Assembly: GCA_019693395.1 (NCBI GenBank) | Contig: JAAMXP010002823.1 | Coordinates: 1 to 60,409, forward strand | DNA from: Ettlia oleoabundans | Lineage: Eukaryota > Chlorophyta > Chlorophyceae > Chlamydomonadales | Reading direction: 5' to 3' | Length of the DNA: 60,409 bases | Shown: piece by piece, positions 11,901 to 26,601 of the stretch | How positions within the stretch are numbered: position 1 is the first letter of the stretch | How the letters are laid out: each line of letters opens with the position of its first letter | Translations under genes and position numbers: made by a program | The notes under the pieces: model-generated | Seen by the model: only the letters and a program-made list of their open reading frames with translations | Databases searched by the model: none | What the model was told of the DNA's origin: nothing

Positions 11901-12624
11901 TGGCGAGCTCAGGGAGCAAGGTCGCCTGATGAAGCTGCTGCCAAAGCTGGGTGCTGTGCTCTGAGCCAGCAGGTGGAGCACCCAGCGAGCACCACATCTG
12001 CACCAGCTGCATGGCGGCAACTTGTACAGCTGGCGTACTGCCTGGCACCAAGGCCTGCCGCACCATGTCAAGCGGCTCTGGCGCAGCAGTTAAAGCCGCC
12101 AACAAGGCCTCGCGGCGCATGGGGTGCATGCTGAGGCGCCCACCCGTTGCTTCAGCGACAGCCGCCATCAGGCGCAGCAGCGCCAGCTGTTGCTGCTCCC
12201 CGCCGCAAATGCCCTGCAGCGCTCCATGCGCCAGCGACAGCAGCTGGGGCAGCACTTGTGCCTCTGGCCAGGTTGGTGCCCTTACCGCTAGGGTGGCTAG
12301 AGCGGCGCCGAGTTGGTTGCAGATGTGAAAGGATTCTGAAGCGGCTGCCGCTGCCAGTTGCTGCGCCAGCAGCGGCGCCAATGCCGCCAGGCATGCTTGT
12401 TGTAAGACGCCCTGGTGCCGCTGGCAGCTGTGGCGTAGCGAGGTGGCCGCGAAGAAGCGCTCGTGTTCCGCCGCCGATGGATCAGCCAGAAGTGACGCCA
12501 GTGGCTGCCATGCACCATCTTGTCCGCTGAAGGCACGCAGCCAGATGTCTGCGCCGTGGCGCTCCTCACTGCAGCACGGCAGGTCATTTGTGCGACTACG
12601 TGTGGTTGTGGTATGAGGGTGCAT
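8981..12624 (-). CDS. Transportin-SR / importin-13-type karyopherin beta
   Basis: This is a nuclear transport receptor of the TNPO3/IPO13/MOS14 class, which in plants imports SR splicing factors. Inferred exons are 12624-11269, 11101-9353 and 9127-8981, giving about 1083 residues of Ala/Leu/Gln-rich HEAT-like helices. The N-terminal block has IWLRAFSGQDGAWQPL and FFAATSLRHSCQRH, the position where family members have WL..FQ...AW. ATLAVRAPTW resembles the exportin-type domain. VRREAAESFRAAADCL follows the first intron. Near the end, LVLGLLLAASGAMPPY aligns with the conserved C-terminal region and DARRFKRLLK with the tail. The first intron is phase 0 with GTGAGT. The second join is weaker: CAG/GCAACA would be a GC donor, chosen because it keeps phase with the acceptor at 9128. 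The N-terminus lacks a good first helix, so a further upstream exon joining at about 12579 is possible. It is divergent from the histone acetyltransferase. Confidence 0.8.
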
Positions 12625-13179
12625 GCAGCAGAGCGGGTGAGCGAAGAGGCAAGAAGGAGCAGCACGCGACCGGCGGGTGGCGGAAGAGCAAGCGCAGAGC
12701 GGTGGCGGTAGTTCAGAACGATTGGTGCGGTGGTAGATGATTCAGCTACACTAATGCCGTCCAACGCAGCTTATGCTACCTGCTAATGGAGAAGTAAACA
12801 GCGTGAATGGCATGGCGAAGGCGCGGTGTACCCTCGATATCTGATGGAACTGTAATTGACATCGATTATTTGTAGATCGCTGTTGTGCGGGCGCAACAGC
12901 TGAAAGAAGCAGGTTAATCGACTTTTGGGCGTGCTGCTGGGCGTGCTGTCCTCTACGTGCCCGCATGGCCCCCTTCAAAGTGCTCCTTTTCGAGTTTGCA
13001 GTGTACTTTTGAGCTGTCGATACTTGTTTGGACGTCTGTGATACCGTGTGGGCGACAGCAAGAACTTTGCGGCAGCAAGCCAGCCGGACTTGCGCAGGTC
13101 GGGCTTTATATTGGGCCGAAGTGTAAGTCTTGCGTGGTTTTAGCGCGGAAACGAAGCCGCCAGCGGTGCCACGGCGCCA
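12625..13179. promoter_or_regulatory. Divergent intergenic region, karyopherin / MYST acetyltransferase
   Basis: 555 bp between two start codons on opposite strands. It must carry both promoters, and could hide a missing first exon of the karyopherin. No specific element was recognised. Confidence 0.45.
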
Positions 13180-16787
<3,608 letters not shown>

Positions 16788-17462
16788 TAATGCCGGTGTG
16801 CTTTGTGGTGTGGACCCTGCCTGTGGGTCGCTGCGACCCAGCTCCCGCATCAGCGATCACACAACTGCCCGTGCAGCAAAGGGTATGCAGCCGGCATCAA
16901 GCTGACAATTTCTGACCAACCAATTCACCACACAGATTTTAGTTTCCCGCAACTGTATGATCCAGTCTCTTCTAATACAATGCTTACTAGTGCGTTTTTC
17001 CCCCGACGTTTTACTGACTGAGGCAGCGGGTTTGCCCTGCTGTTTGCCGGACGCCAAATGACCACAGCGACTGCTTTCCTTCTTTGACCTACCCAACCCC
17101 CTCGTGCCTACTCTGACCGCCACCGCTCCTCTTTGATTAGTCGCCCCGTACCGTGCCCTTTATCGGTTACCCTGCGCTGCTGTAAAATAGCATCTGCATT
17201 ACTTTACGACAGACGACTGTGAATCAAAGAACTGATGAAATTCGGTGCAACAGATCATGACACAGTATAGAAACCAGAGCAGTGTTTGATTGTCTGCAAA
17301 TGTGGGGATAAGCCTGAGACTTGATCAAGCGGCAGAGCAAGTGGACATGTGAAGAAGAGAAGAAACAAGCTTTCTTTTTCTTTGTCAAAACGTGGCAACA
17401 AAACTCAAGTGGCTTTTATGGGTTGAGCGGGATGGCGTGGCTGAACTCCTGAATTGCGCGAC
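16788..17462. other. Convergent intergenic region, acetyltransferase / hydrolase
   Basis: About 675 bp of 3' UTR sequence from both sides. A TGTAA occurs at 17181-17185. No gene is supported. Confidence 0.6.
17181..17185 (+). terminator. Candidate poly(A) signal TGTAA of the acetyltransferase gene
   Basis: First clear TGTAA after the stop at 16787, about 395 bp downstream. Confidence 0.4.
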
Positions 17463-18497
17463 TCACACATCCTCGGATCCAAACTCAAGGAACTTGATGA
17501 TACACTTGCTGACAACCTCGGGGTAATCCTCCTGTGATTCCGGAACGCGACACGATGCAACACAACTGAGTTACCAGTCTCACCATTCAGCAGCTCCAGG
17601 CAGATACAAAGGCAACACAACGGAAGCACGCAGAGGATGCCACTGCTGCCAGGTGTGTTGCGGTCGCTGCGCATACCTGCGGCATGTGCCCTAGCTTTGC
17701 CTCCACGCTGCTTGCCATCTTCATGCAGGTGCGCTTTGTCTCCAGCCATTCAAACACAGACTTGAAGGGGATGAACTGGTCTGCATGGGGCAACAGGCAT
17801 CTACATTCGTTACTTGTGGACCCTGATTGCTGACCATTGACGACGACAAAATGGTAAAAATGAAACTCGGCATATGAGCAAGAGAGTCAAGCCCAATGGG
17901 ATTGCAATGGTGAAGCATCTGGTATTGATTTGGTACTATCCAGCATTCGCTATCCCAATGTGCACCGGCGCTGCCTCAACCTGAGGTGCCATGCAGTAGA
18001 AGGCTGGGCTGCCGCCAGCTGTCGTAACCCTCGTCCACACGCTTCAGCAGCGCCGACCAGTCAACTTTGTCCATAATGGCAGCCACCGCGGTGCTGGCTG
18101 CCGCATCTTGCTGGTAGGGAGCTGGAGGAAACTTAAACGGGGGGGGGGGGGGGGCGCGGGCGGGCAAATGAGGCAGGCCGTGTGCATGCCGAACGTAGCA
18201 GCAGCAGGAGCAGCAGCGGCAGAACATGTGCGCAGAAATCAGCTTTGCCCCAGCCTGGCAGCATATCTAGTGCTTGCCATCCGCCTCCAGCAAGCAGCGC
18301 ACCGTCGTAAGCCTGGGCGTCCCGGTAGCTCACTGCGTACGGCCCGCCTGCCGCCGCAAACAGATCTCCCGCAAACTTGGCGCCAGCCTTGGGTCTCAGG
18401 AAGGGCAGCGGGTTCTTGTAGGCAGCAAGCTCTGGTCGCAGGGCTGTCTTCTGTGAGAGCGGAGTGTTGAGGATAACCAGCTTGGCAATGGACTCTG

Positions 18498-18532
<35 letters not shown>

Positions 18533-19942
18533 TGAAAAAGACAGGCTGCACCAAGTGAGAAGGGACAACTTAGGAGGCTTGGCGTGGATGGGACATAAGC
18601 TGCTTAACCAGCAGGCCAACTGTGTATACTTTGGCGTGCACAAGGAGAGTTATCCTCCAAAAGATTTATTGCAGCAATACAGCGGGTGGTGAGGCATCAG
18701 AGCAGAAGCAACAGCGGAAGGACAACGTGCTCAGCGGGCTCGGCATGCCCACCGTCGTTCTCCAACGCGTACAGCATGCCGTACTGCCCCAGGATGTAGC
18801 CTGCAGCAAACTTTGCATGGAAAGAATCTGTAGTTTTGGATTTTTTCAATCTATCTCGATGGGAGTGTTGCTGCAGCAATCCTGCCAGACAGCCACCCCC
18901 TGCCCAGCACATCAAGTCCAACTAGTCAACGGCATCATGATGTAGTGGCACACAAACCAGGATGGCACCACTGATGGCCTGCTACCTTGCACAACCAGGG
19001 CAAAAGGCCGCTTGATGCCCACCGCCGCCACAAACTGCTGCAATGCTGCCACATACGCATCAGCTGAGTAGTCAAAGCCGCTGGTGGGCTGCAGCAAGGG
19101 GATGTGATAGACATGCAAAACAGGGTGTGAGGAGTAGTTGTGGCCATGCTTGGACAAGGCGAAGCTTATGTACCTAAGCAGGTTCTCCTGCATCCAGTGC
19201 GCAGCACCACCAGCAGAGGGAGGCAGTGCAAATTCAATCCGAGGCCCCCATGAAGCGCTCTGACCTTGCTGGATGCGCCGTGTCCCAGCCAGTCCACAGC
19301 AATTGCCTCATGCCCTGCTTCTCCCAGCAGCCGGACGAGGTTGCGGTAGGTGTAGCTGCTGCTGCCGATCCCGTGCAGGCACAGCATGGGAAGTTTATCG
19401 GGGGTGGCCATAGCCTGGTTCACCTCCCCCTTGCGATACGCCCAAATGAAACCGCCAGCCTCCACGCGTTCGCTGCATACTCACACCCACACAGCAGAAG
19501 TTTTGGTGGTTTGTTGACTGTTCACGTGAATCGTAGGACAGCGGTATCATTGGGCAGGGGGAATGACGAGCAGCAGCTTGGCAGTGGGCCAGGTTGCATG
19601 AACAAATGCAGGGACACTCGATGGTGCAGGCCCCATGGGGCCATGGTCGCGACATTGGTTGCAATGGCGCTGTTTTCACCTCGCCTCTGTGGCCATGGCA
19701 GTTCCAGAAATGACCTCCCCGGTCACTGGATCAACTTCCTCCAATTCTGCAGCTCGCACCAGCACAGACGCACGCTGCCTGCTGCGCTCGAGCGGCAACC
19801 TCTGCTTGGCGGCGGCAGCGTTGGCGGCTGCGGCACCAGCCGCGTCACGAATGGGCGCCACTGCTGCATTTGAGACCTTGCGTGGACTGGTAATGTGAGC
19901 TTGGACGGCTGCCCTTAACACTGCTGTGCTGAAGGACGCCAT
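17463..19942 (-). CDS. Plastid-type alpha/beta hydrolase lacking the nucleophile Ser
   Basis: This is an alpha/beta-hydrolase-fold protein of the haloalkane-dehalogenase-like group found in plant chloroplasts. Exons are 19942-19680, 19472-19265, 19088-18986, 18800-18753, 18494-18303, 18121-17981, 17780-17677 and 17531-17463, giving 375 residues with consistent phases. Residues 1 to about 80 are Ala/Arg-rich, like a plastid transit peptide. The fold shows LCLHGIGSSSYTYRNL (HG oxyanion strand), IAVDWLGHGASSK, PFALVVQG, then YILGQYGMLYALEN where the nucleophile elbow is expected. LVILNTPLSQKTALRP, the acid site in LLLHGTSDQFIPF and the His in LGHMPQEDYPE follow. The elbow reads L-G-Q-Y-G, so Gln replaces Ser while the Asp and His sites remain. 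Plant relatives also vary here, so loss of hydrolase activity or a changed role is inferred. Substrate is unknown. Confidence 0.88.
18139..18154. repeat. G16 homopolymer (C16 on the gene strand) in a hydrolase intron
   Basis: Sixteen G on the plus strand. Read on the coding minus strand it is C16 lying 15-30 bp upstream of the 3' splice site at 18122, so it serves as the pyrimidine tract. Confidence 0.9.
18497..18532. repeat. Microsatellite (GCAG)9 at a hydrolase 3' splice site
   Basis: Nine perfect GCAG units. On the coding minus strand it is a CTGC tract running straight into the CAG acceptor before the exon that starts at 18494. Confidence 0.9.
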
Positions 19943-20406
19943 GTTGATGTGGGCGCTGCCTAGCAGGGGCGTGGGACCTAAATGTTGAACACTTTACAAG
20001 AGGACACGGTTTGATCCAGCAAATGTGCGTTGATTACCAGGTGCAAAGCGCTCCGTGGTGCCTCACACTCCGCCTGTAGGCACACAGCAGGGGTAGCACA
20101 TGGTCGTGTATTGGCTCGAACACGCCTTGCAGTTGTCCCATCTTGCTTCCGAATGCATTGAGCAGTATAATTTAGTCTTTATGATCATTCTCTTGAACCT
20201 TGCCGCCCCCATCGACCGCCTTCTTGCCAGGCTGCACCTGCCCTAAACTCTGCTCTGCTTAGCATCCACGAGACGGGCATAGCGCACTGTTTATTGAGAA
20301 ACAGCTGTGCACGGCAGGGCGGAGGGAGACCCAGCAGTCGGCGCCGCCAGGCGGCAGCAGCAGAGCAGCGCCACAGGGTTGCAGCACGTTGCAACACTAG
20401 TCCAAC
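19943..20406. promoter_or_regulatory. Divergent intergenic region, hydrolase / MIA40
   Basis: 464 bp between opposite starts. It presumably holds both promoters. No element or gene was recognised. Confidence 0.4.
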
Positions 20407-21179
20407 ATGAATGGGGCAATGGCAGAGGCATTAGCGCAGGCTGAAGGGGAGGAGGATGTTGAAAAAAAGATTGAAGCGGCGCTATCTTGCCCATGCCTAG
20501 GTGAGACGCCGCCTCTGCAAGCAGAGGGCTCTTGCCAACCTAACAAAGTAAACTGTAGGGTGGCTTCTGCCTCTTGCCCTTTGCCACTCCCTCCCCTCTT
20601 CCTCGCACCATCCACGTCAGTCACAACGTGCAGGTTGCAAGCTTATCTCCACCCCATTCCCTGGGTGACTGCGGGTGCAGGTGACTTGAAGGAGGGCGCA
20701 TGCGGCCCCACATTTGTGCACGCCTTTGCCTGCTTCATCCGTAGTGAGCACGAGGATAAGGGCATGGACTGCCTAGAAGAGTTCAAGGCCTTCCAGGTGG
20801 CTTGTGGGCTGCCATATCCATGGGTGATGCCTTGTGCTGTGTAGTGCCTTGCTGAGCTGTGAGTGTGCTGTCCGCGCTGTGGCACTAACAGATTGTGCTG
20901 GGCGGGCGAAGGCTGCGTGGGCTGGCCATGCGCCTACCTGCTGTCTTGTGTAACTACCTTGCTGCTCATCGACGCAGTTTTGTACGCTTTGCACGTTGGC
21001 TGCAGGTGTGTTTGAAGAACAACCCCGAGCACTTGGCAAAATTCATGCAGCCAGATGACGAGACGGATCTTGCAGCAGCAAGCAGCACCGCAGCAGTAGC
21101 ACAGGAAGGTGGTGGCAGTGTAGATGCAGCAGCACCGACATCTACAACCCAGCAACAACCGCAGACAAAGAATAACTAG
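20407..21179 (+). CDS. MIA40: MIA40/CHCHD4, mitochondrial intermembrane-space import oxidoreductase
   Basis: MIA40 catches Cys-rich precursors in the mitochondrial intermembrane space and oxidises them, passing electrons to Erv1/ALR. Exons are 20407-20500, 20681-20796 and 21006-21179, giving 127 residues in phase. The redox-active CPC motif (SCPCLG) at residues about 28-31 is followed by a twin CX9C helical hairpin: CGPTFVHAFAC, then CLEEFKAFQVC. The second intron falls just before the last Val-Cys. There is no N-terminal membrane anchor, as in animals and plants and unlike yeast. The C-terminal tail after the fold is about 40 residues, Ala/Thr/Gln-rich and acidic, and ends TKNN, so there is no SKL-type peroxisomal signal. 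The start is the first ATG. It lies divergent from the hydrolase and converges on PsaF. Confidence 0.95.
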
Positions 21180-21292
21180 CAGCAGCACCATCACACATTA
21201 GGCACCCATCCTGCATGCTGCTGCTACCATAGCACATGTTTTTCAATGCCATCTATATGACATTTTGATTTATCACATTGTGATTCTGACTC

Positions 21293-21297
21293 TGTAA
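21293..21297 (+). terminator. MIA40 poly(A) signal TGTAA
   Basis: TGTAA 114 bp after the MIA40 stop, the spacing expected for a chlorophyte 3' UTR. Confidence 0.6.
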
Positions 21298-21339
21298 CTC
21301 TTTGACTTAAGGAAGTGGCACTGACGGGGCGGCTACTGT

Positions 21340-21344
21340 TTACA
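21340..21344 (-). terminator. PsaF poly(A) signal TGTAA (minus strand)
   Basis: TTACA on the plus strand, 314 bp past the PsaF stop. The MIA40 signal ends only 42 bp away on the other strand, so the two transcripts may overlap slightly. Confidence 0.45.
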
Positions 21345-21657
21345 AACAGAGTTTGGTTGGGTTGTGTTAATCTTCTCGAGGACACGTTGACAAAAAACAC
21401 AAGGGGCAGGCCGCCGCAGTGGCGGCCCACATACTGCCAGCTGCAGCGGCCGGCGGCCATCCGGCCGCCAAGCGGCGGCCACGCGGCACGCCTTGCTGGC
21501 TCCTAGCGCTGGGGTGACCCTAAGCCTGCGACCTCCTCCCTCGGTCGCATGTTGGTACAAGTGCTGCTGCTGCTGCTGCTGCTGACCATCGCAGTGGGGC
21601 GCAACTCATGCGCACGCCGCTCTGGGGCCAGCGATGTTGCGCCAGAAGGCCAGCCAT

Positions 21658-23618
21658 TTACCGGGGGGACACCTGCAGGGGCAGCAGAGTAAAGGCCAGG
21701 TAAATTCAAATTCTGCTGTTGAGGCAAACGTTCCCAGGCTTTATCTAGCAGGCATCGCAAAGCCGCCGGGTTTTGGCTAGCAGGCAATGCAAAGCTGCAG
21801 GCGTTATGAACCAACACTGTCTCAGCTGTGCCAACGGCAAGTAAGCACAATTGGAAGCTGCGGCCCGAGCAGCAGTGGAAGCCGCCACTCACGGTGATGT
21901 TGGCGTCATCCTCAAGCAGCTTGCCGTTCTTGAGCTCAGCAACCGCACGCAGGGGCCAGCCAAAGCCCTCCCACAGCATGCGCCAGGCAAGGGGAACGTC
22001 GATGATGATCTCCTTCTCGATGGGCTTGGCCATGGTGGACACAGCCTGCAAGCACGCCAGTGCAACAGGCTCAGCATGGTGCACAGGTTCAAGGGAAAAG
22101 CAGGAGGGCATGGTTGCTAGCAATTGAGACAGGCAGCACAACTATCACAGTAGCCTAGACTGCACTAAGGAGGCAGCGATGCTAACAGACGAGGCATCCC
22201 AACAAGGAGCAGTCCAGCCCTGCCCAGTGCACCGAGCTCCAGGCTCACCTGCAGGTACTTGGTGCCCGCAAAGCCCAGCCAGCCAGCAAAGTAGATGAAG
22301 CCAATGGTGGGGATCTGCAGCGGGGGGAAAGAGAGAAACCACGCTAAGTGTGATGGCACCGTAGAACATCCATGACGGCATCAAGAGCGAAATGGAGCTG
22401 CGCATGCTTGCGCATGGCTGCTGGGTGGACAAGCAAACAGCGCGTGTTGCAAAGATGCATGCTGTGCAGTGCGTACGGGCAATCACGCTGCGTGGTTCTC
22501 GCAGGAACAAGCTGCATCGGCAGGCCAATGCAGCAGTACTCACGAAGACATCGCCAGCGTGGCCGTAACGCAGCGCAAGGCCGGGGTCGGCAATCAGGTG
22601 AGGCAGGCCGTCGTTGCCGCACAGCAGGCCCTGCTTGGCGTAGTTGTCAAAGCGGCGCTCAGTCTTCTCCATGGTGGCCTTCAGGGCCAGGGCGGGGGCG
22701 GAGCCAGCCTCGTACTGCACAGGGGAAGACAGCATAAGCCCATTAGAATTTGAAAAAGACCAGCAGGGGCCCAGCACGCAGATGGAGCGCTGTATCCAGT
22801 CGTGCAATTCAGGGCATGCCCGCAGCTGATTGAAAGCTGCCGAAGTGATCCAATGGGCTTTCTCCTCGCTGACATGGCTGACGCCGTATCAGGAAGCTGC
22901 CTGCCCTGTGGAGCTACATAGGATGCCGGGCTGTATGAACTGCTCGTGGATAGCCAGCCTCCCATCCCTGTTGCTGCAGCTGCTGTCCCGCCCCATGCTG
23001 ACACTCACGTTCTTCATGCGCTTCTGCAGTGCCTTGATCTGCAGAGAATATACAACAAGTTCACCAATCAGCAGGCTGCCACAGATCAAAATGGAACGGC
23101 TATGCCGCCGCTACCACACATCCGCCCCCAGATGGGCTGCAGTCCCGCGCAACCCAAAGACGCGATGACCGTCGCTTCCAGACTTGGTGCAGCTGCCCAC
23201 CTCCTTCTTCTTCAGCTTGGCGAACGCCTTGCTGTCGGCGCAGGGGGTGAGGCCCGCCACGTCGGCATAGGCGGCGTCCACAGCGCCAAAGCCAAAGGTG
23301 AGGGCCATGGCCGCGGCAGCCACGCCGGTGGCCACCTGCTTGCTGGCGTCCTGCTTCTCAGCGGAGCAGCTGACGGCGCGCACCACGGGGGCGCGAGCTG
23401 CTGCGGCCTTGCCAGCCTTGAAGCTGGTAGGCTTGCTCAGGGACACCTGCAGCAACGGAGGACACCGCTTTCGTTATCCTGGGTCTCATGGGCCCTGGGT
23501 TTGCTGTGAAAGAGGACGGCGCGGCCTGCAAGCCGCCCCAGGCTCCCGACCCATCATGGCCACTCCTCCAACGCCCCACCTGAGCGCCCAGACGGGTTGA
23601 AGCCACAGCAGCCGCCAT
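21658..23618 (-). CDS. PSAF: Photosystem I reaction centre subunit III (PsaF)
   Basis: PsaF is the PSI subunit that docks plastocyanin or cytochrome c6 on the lumenal side and contacts the antenna. Exons are 23618-23580, 23446-23201, 23038-23009, 22714-22544, 22314-22249, 22045-21893 and 21672-21658. Every one is a whole number of codons (all introns phase 0), giving 239 residues. A chloroplast transit peptide is followed by a hydrophobic thylakoid-transfer segment ending AYA before DVAGLTPC, the mature N-terminus seen in green algae. The Lys-rich lumenal helix (KLKKKE, then KALQKRMK) is the donor-docking site. [20 protein letters not shown], the membrane segment [15 protein letters not shown] and [15 protein letters not shown] follow. 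The last exon has only four sense codons and completes NITVSPR, the chlorophyte C-terminus. The initiator ATG directly precedes [12 protein letters not shown]. Confidence 0.97.
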
Positions 23619-24816
23619 TTTAGTTTATTACCGAAGAGTGGGGGTAGCGGGGACGGCCGATCAGGGCGGTTTTCAGCCCATATCTTTCCACACCCTGAAC
23701 TGCGCGGCCAGGGTCCAGACCCCGGCCATCAGCTCTGCAGGCGTCGTGGAAAACCCCCAGACATCTTCAATCAAGCAGGCACCATGAACAACGTTTGAGA
23801 CGCCAGCCGCTTCAGGCACAAACCCACTGTGCGGGCCCCTCTGCTCGGCCGCTGCCCTAGACCGCCAGCTATGGCGCTGCCTTCTGCTCGTATGCCTTAA
23901 CCCCCATTGGTCGCTGTATCGGCTACAATGGTTGCAATGGCATACTAGGTCTGGGGCTTGAAACCTGCTGATGATTGGGTCCTTTTAGTGAACATTGCCG
24001 GGCCTTGCATCCCGTTGTTGCACTGCCCAACTGGACTTGGCACCCAAACCGTCGCCCAGTCCTGCTGCATCTGCCCATCGCACTGCTGGGCACTAGCGTT
24101 TCCCAGATGCTGTATGCATAGTGTGAGCCAGTCATGATGCCTTCGTGGCTGTGCATCACTCTAGTGTCAGCTACTGGCTCCACTGTCGCTTGCCTTTGTT
24201 GACCACAGCTCAGGTTACAAAGCGCCGCAGCACACACCCTGTCGATCAAGCTTTCAAATTTGACGATGGATGCACAGTCTGTCGCCCATCATGCTCCACC
24301 CTGAGCAAAAAACTCGTCAATCACAGCATTCTCTAGGTCCAGCTGCAGCACAGGGGATGATAAGGAGTGGAAAGCTGTGAGAAGTACCTACAGGCCATGC
24401 TGCAAACTCGGTTTGATATGAGGTGCTACTGTGCAGGCAGCCAAGCTTTCCCCAGCCAAACAACTATCCGTATGCCTCGACTCAGTTCAAACCTCTGCTT
24501 GCCTGTATCGATATGGCTGTGCCCACAATAGGCTTTGAGGGCATACCCTTACGAGGCCGTGCCGGCTGCCGCAGAAACGATTCGACCCGCTCCGCCTGAC
24601 CCCAGGAGCTGCAACATTGAGGGCAAAAGTCGATTGTGTTGCTGGCAAGTGCCCCTACCATGCGCCCAACTTCTTTGATACAGTAACATCAGCCAAATCT
24701 GAAGAGGAAGCGGGAGCCAGGCGTGCAACCCTGGAGTGCTGGCGGCTCAATCGTGCACAAGAGGGCACCAGTGCACATTTCAAAGCACAGCCCAGCTGGC
24801 GGCGGACACCGGTATC
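23619..24816. other. 1.2 kb intergenic region, PsaF upstream / DUF3067 downstream
   Basis: This is the longest gene-free stretch inside the window. It contains the PsaF promoter and probably the DUF3067 3' UTR, with a minus-strand TGTAA near 24215-24219. No coding signal, tRNA or repeat was found. PsaF light-responsive elements would be expected near 23620-23900, but none was recognised. Confidence 0.55.
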
Positions 24817-25900
24817 TCACTTGAGATAGAGTGCCATGAGGTCCAGCTTCTCATTGTATTCCTCCTCAGTCATGGGGAAGGAGCGCTGCTCAAGGGATGT
24901 CCACATCACCTGCAATTGAGGCAAAGGGCAGCACAGCAATGGAGGGAAGAGGCGACGCATGATTGGAGGTGCAACAGCTTGGGCTTACACGGCTGTTTGC
25001 ATGCTGGAACCACGTGTTTGTAACTGGAACTGTCAATCCCGCCAGTGTTTCCACACAAAGACACAGTGCTGCCGAAATGCTGGGCAGCACAGAAAACTTC
25101 CAAACACAGCATGGCCCAGGCTACTAGCCGACCAGCAAGCCGGCCAGCCAGACTGCTACTTGCGTTGAGGCAGATGAGGGTCTTGCCCAGCGGCAGGTCG
25201 CGGCGCACAAAGGAAAGGTCGTAAGTTTTGCCCCACTTGGCATAGATCAGCTCCCGCAGCAGCGGACCCGTCAGCCCGCCCCCTTCTATGCTGGCCATGC
25301 CGCCATTGTCTGCGCTGCTGCTGCTGCTGGCCAGCTGGCCCTTGGTGGATGCCACCTCAGCAATGCGGTCTGCTAGGGCGCTGGCCACCTCCTCATCCGT
25401 CGAACGCAGGAAGCTGGGCTGCGATTGTGCCTCTTGCTCGGCCGCTGATGCCTCTGCTGCTGCCGAGGCACCCAGGGCCTCTGCCGCAGCGCCACTCTGC
25501 CGTGCCTGCGCAAGCCGCTCGTTCAACACATCCACGTCTTCATCACTCATCTCGCCTTGTTCGCCTGCAAGCGCACGCGGGCGGAACAGTGGGCACAGGG
25601 GCAGCTTGCAAGACCTGGACAGCTCAAGCCAGCATGGAAAAAACCATTGGCCCTTGCCCTGCCGTCGCACTCACGCTGGCTGCGCCGCCCATCGGCAGGG
25701 TTGTTTCCCAGTCGCCAGGCCTGAGAGCTCTTAGGGGCCCAAGACTCAAAGTTGAAAAGGTCATCAAACAGGCCCGCTTGCGGCAAGCAGACCTGCCGCG
25801 CAGCCCGCTGACTCCGCCGCCGCGTGCCGCTGCCAGGTGCTGCTGCCACATGCCTGAAAGTGCTACCTCGCGTTGTAAAATGAACTGAGGATCTCTGCAT
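24817..25900 (-). CDS. DUF3067 family protein, probably plastid-targeted
   Basis: DUF3067 proteins occur in cyanobacteria and plastids; their biochemical role is not known to me. Exons are 25900-25675, 25564-25164 and 24909-24817, giving 239 residues. The first exon is Arg/Ser/Ala-rich and resembles a transit peptide, then has AGLFDDLFNFESW, a patch seen in plastid proteins. The middle is an acidic, Ala/Ser/Glu-rich helix region. The DUF3067 core is LTGPLLRELIYAKWGKTYDL, with VMWTSLEQRSFPMTEEEYNE and a short end LALYLK-like helix (DLMALYLK). The second intron has a GC donor: AAC/GCAAGT is the only splice that keeps frame with the acceptor before GTGATGTGG. The nearby GT would be out of phase. 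It is divergent from the CYSTM gene. Confidence 0.88.
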
Positions 25901-26601
25901 TGGTGCGGTTCTGATCGATCAACCAGCGACAAGGGCGGGTAAGCGACACCAGCAACTGCTTTGCAGGTGTTCCTAGCGCGCCCGAGCACGTATAAGGGGA
26001 TGATGGTGGGTGTCTTGATGGATAATGCCATCGGTGAACGCAAAGACTGGTGCATCGGGAAAAGAAAAGCGAGGGGATCCGCCACGTGGTCTTTGCTGGC
26101 AGGGCACCCCCCACTAGAACTGTTAACATGCCTCAGATGGTCCATGACCCCCGTCGCACGTTCGTCGTTCGCGGGCAGTGTGCTGGGTGTTCAGACCCAC
26201 TAGGTAGATCGACGCGGTCGCCAATCCTCAGGCACTCCCAGTCACCGCGCTTTTAGGGTGAGAGACACTGAAACGGAGACGTTGGATGAAACTCCTTTCG
26301 ACCCTGCGGGCGCCGGGTTATGTTGGGAGGGTCTTTGCTTGTTGGCTCCCCGTTCGGGGGAGTCGCAGCCTCAATGCAGGAACTTCAAGCGGCGGATCAT
26401 TGTAACTGTCTGGTCGCAGCTGGTGAACATGTTCGCCGTTGGCACGTGTTACTGCAATAGCCAGTGCAACCCGCCCCCCGGGCCGCTGCCAGCCGACCCT
26501 CGCGCTGCAAACCTCCTCAACCCTCTTGTGCTGCTTCTATCAACCACTGTGCTATTGTGGATGCTCTGAACTATGCAGGTGACAGTGTAGGGCTTCGAAG
26601 C
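25901..26601. promoter_or_regulatory. Divergent intergenic region, DUF3067 / CYSTM
   Basis: 701 bp between opposite start codons. It may include a 5' UTR intron of the CYSTM gene, because a CTATGCAG acceptor-like site lies at about 26571-26578. No other element was recognised. Confidence 0.4.

Larger units (their letters stand above)
21180..21657. other. Convergent intergenic region, MIA40 / PsaF
   Basis: About 480 bp of 3' UTRs. It holds poly(A) signals for both genes, a GC-rich hairpin at 21452-21469 (7-bp stem, ATCC loop) and a TGC repeat near 21562-21583. No gene is supported. Confidence 0.6.

Noticed and set aside
21452..21469. GC hairpin as a bacterial-type terminator
   Set aside because: It sits between convergent nuclear genes with no T-run. 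Poly(A) signals explain 3' ends here.
26380..26405. Similarity to the 18S/ITS1 junction (GCGGATCATTG)
   Set aside because: Only about 11 bases match and flanking sequence is unrelated to rRNA.
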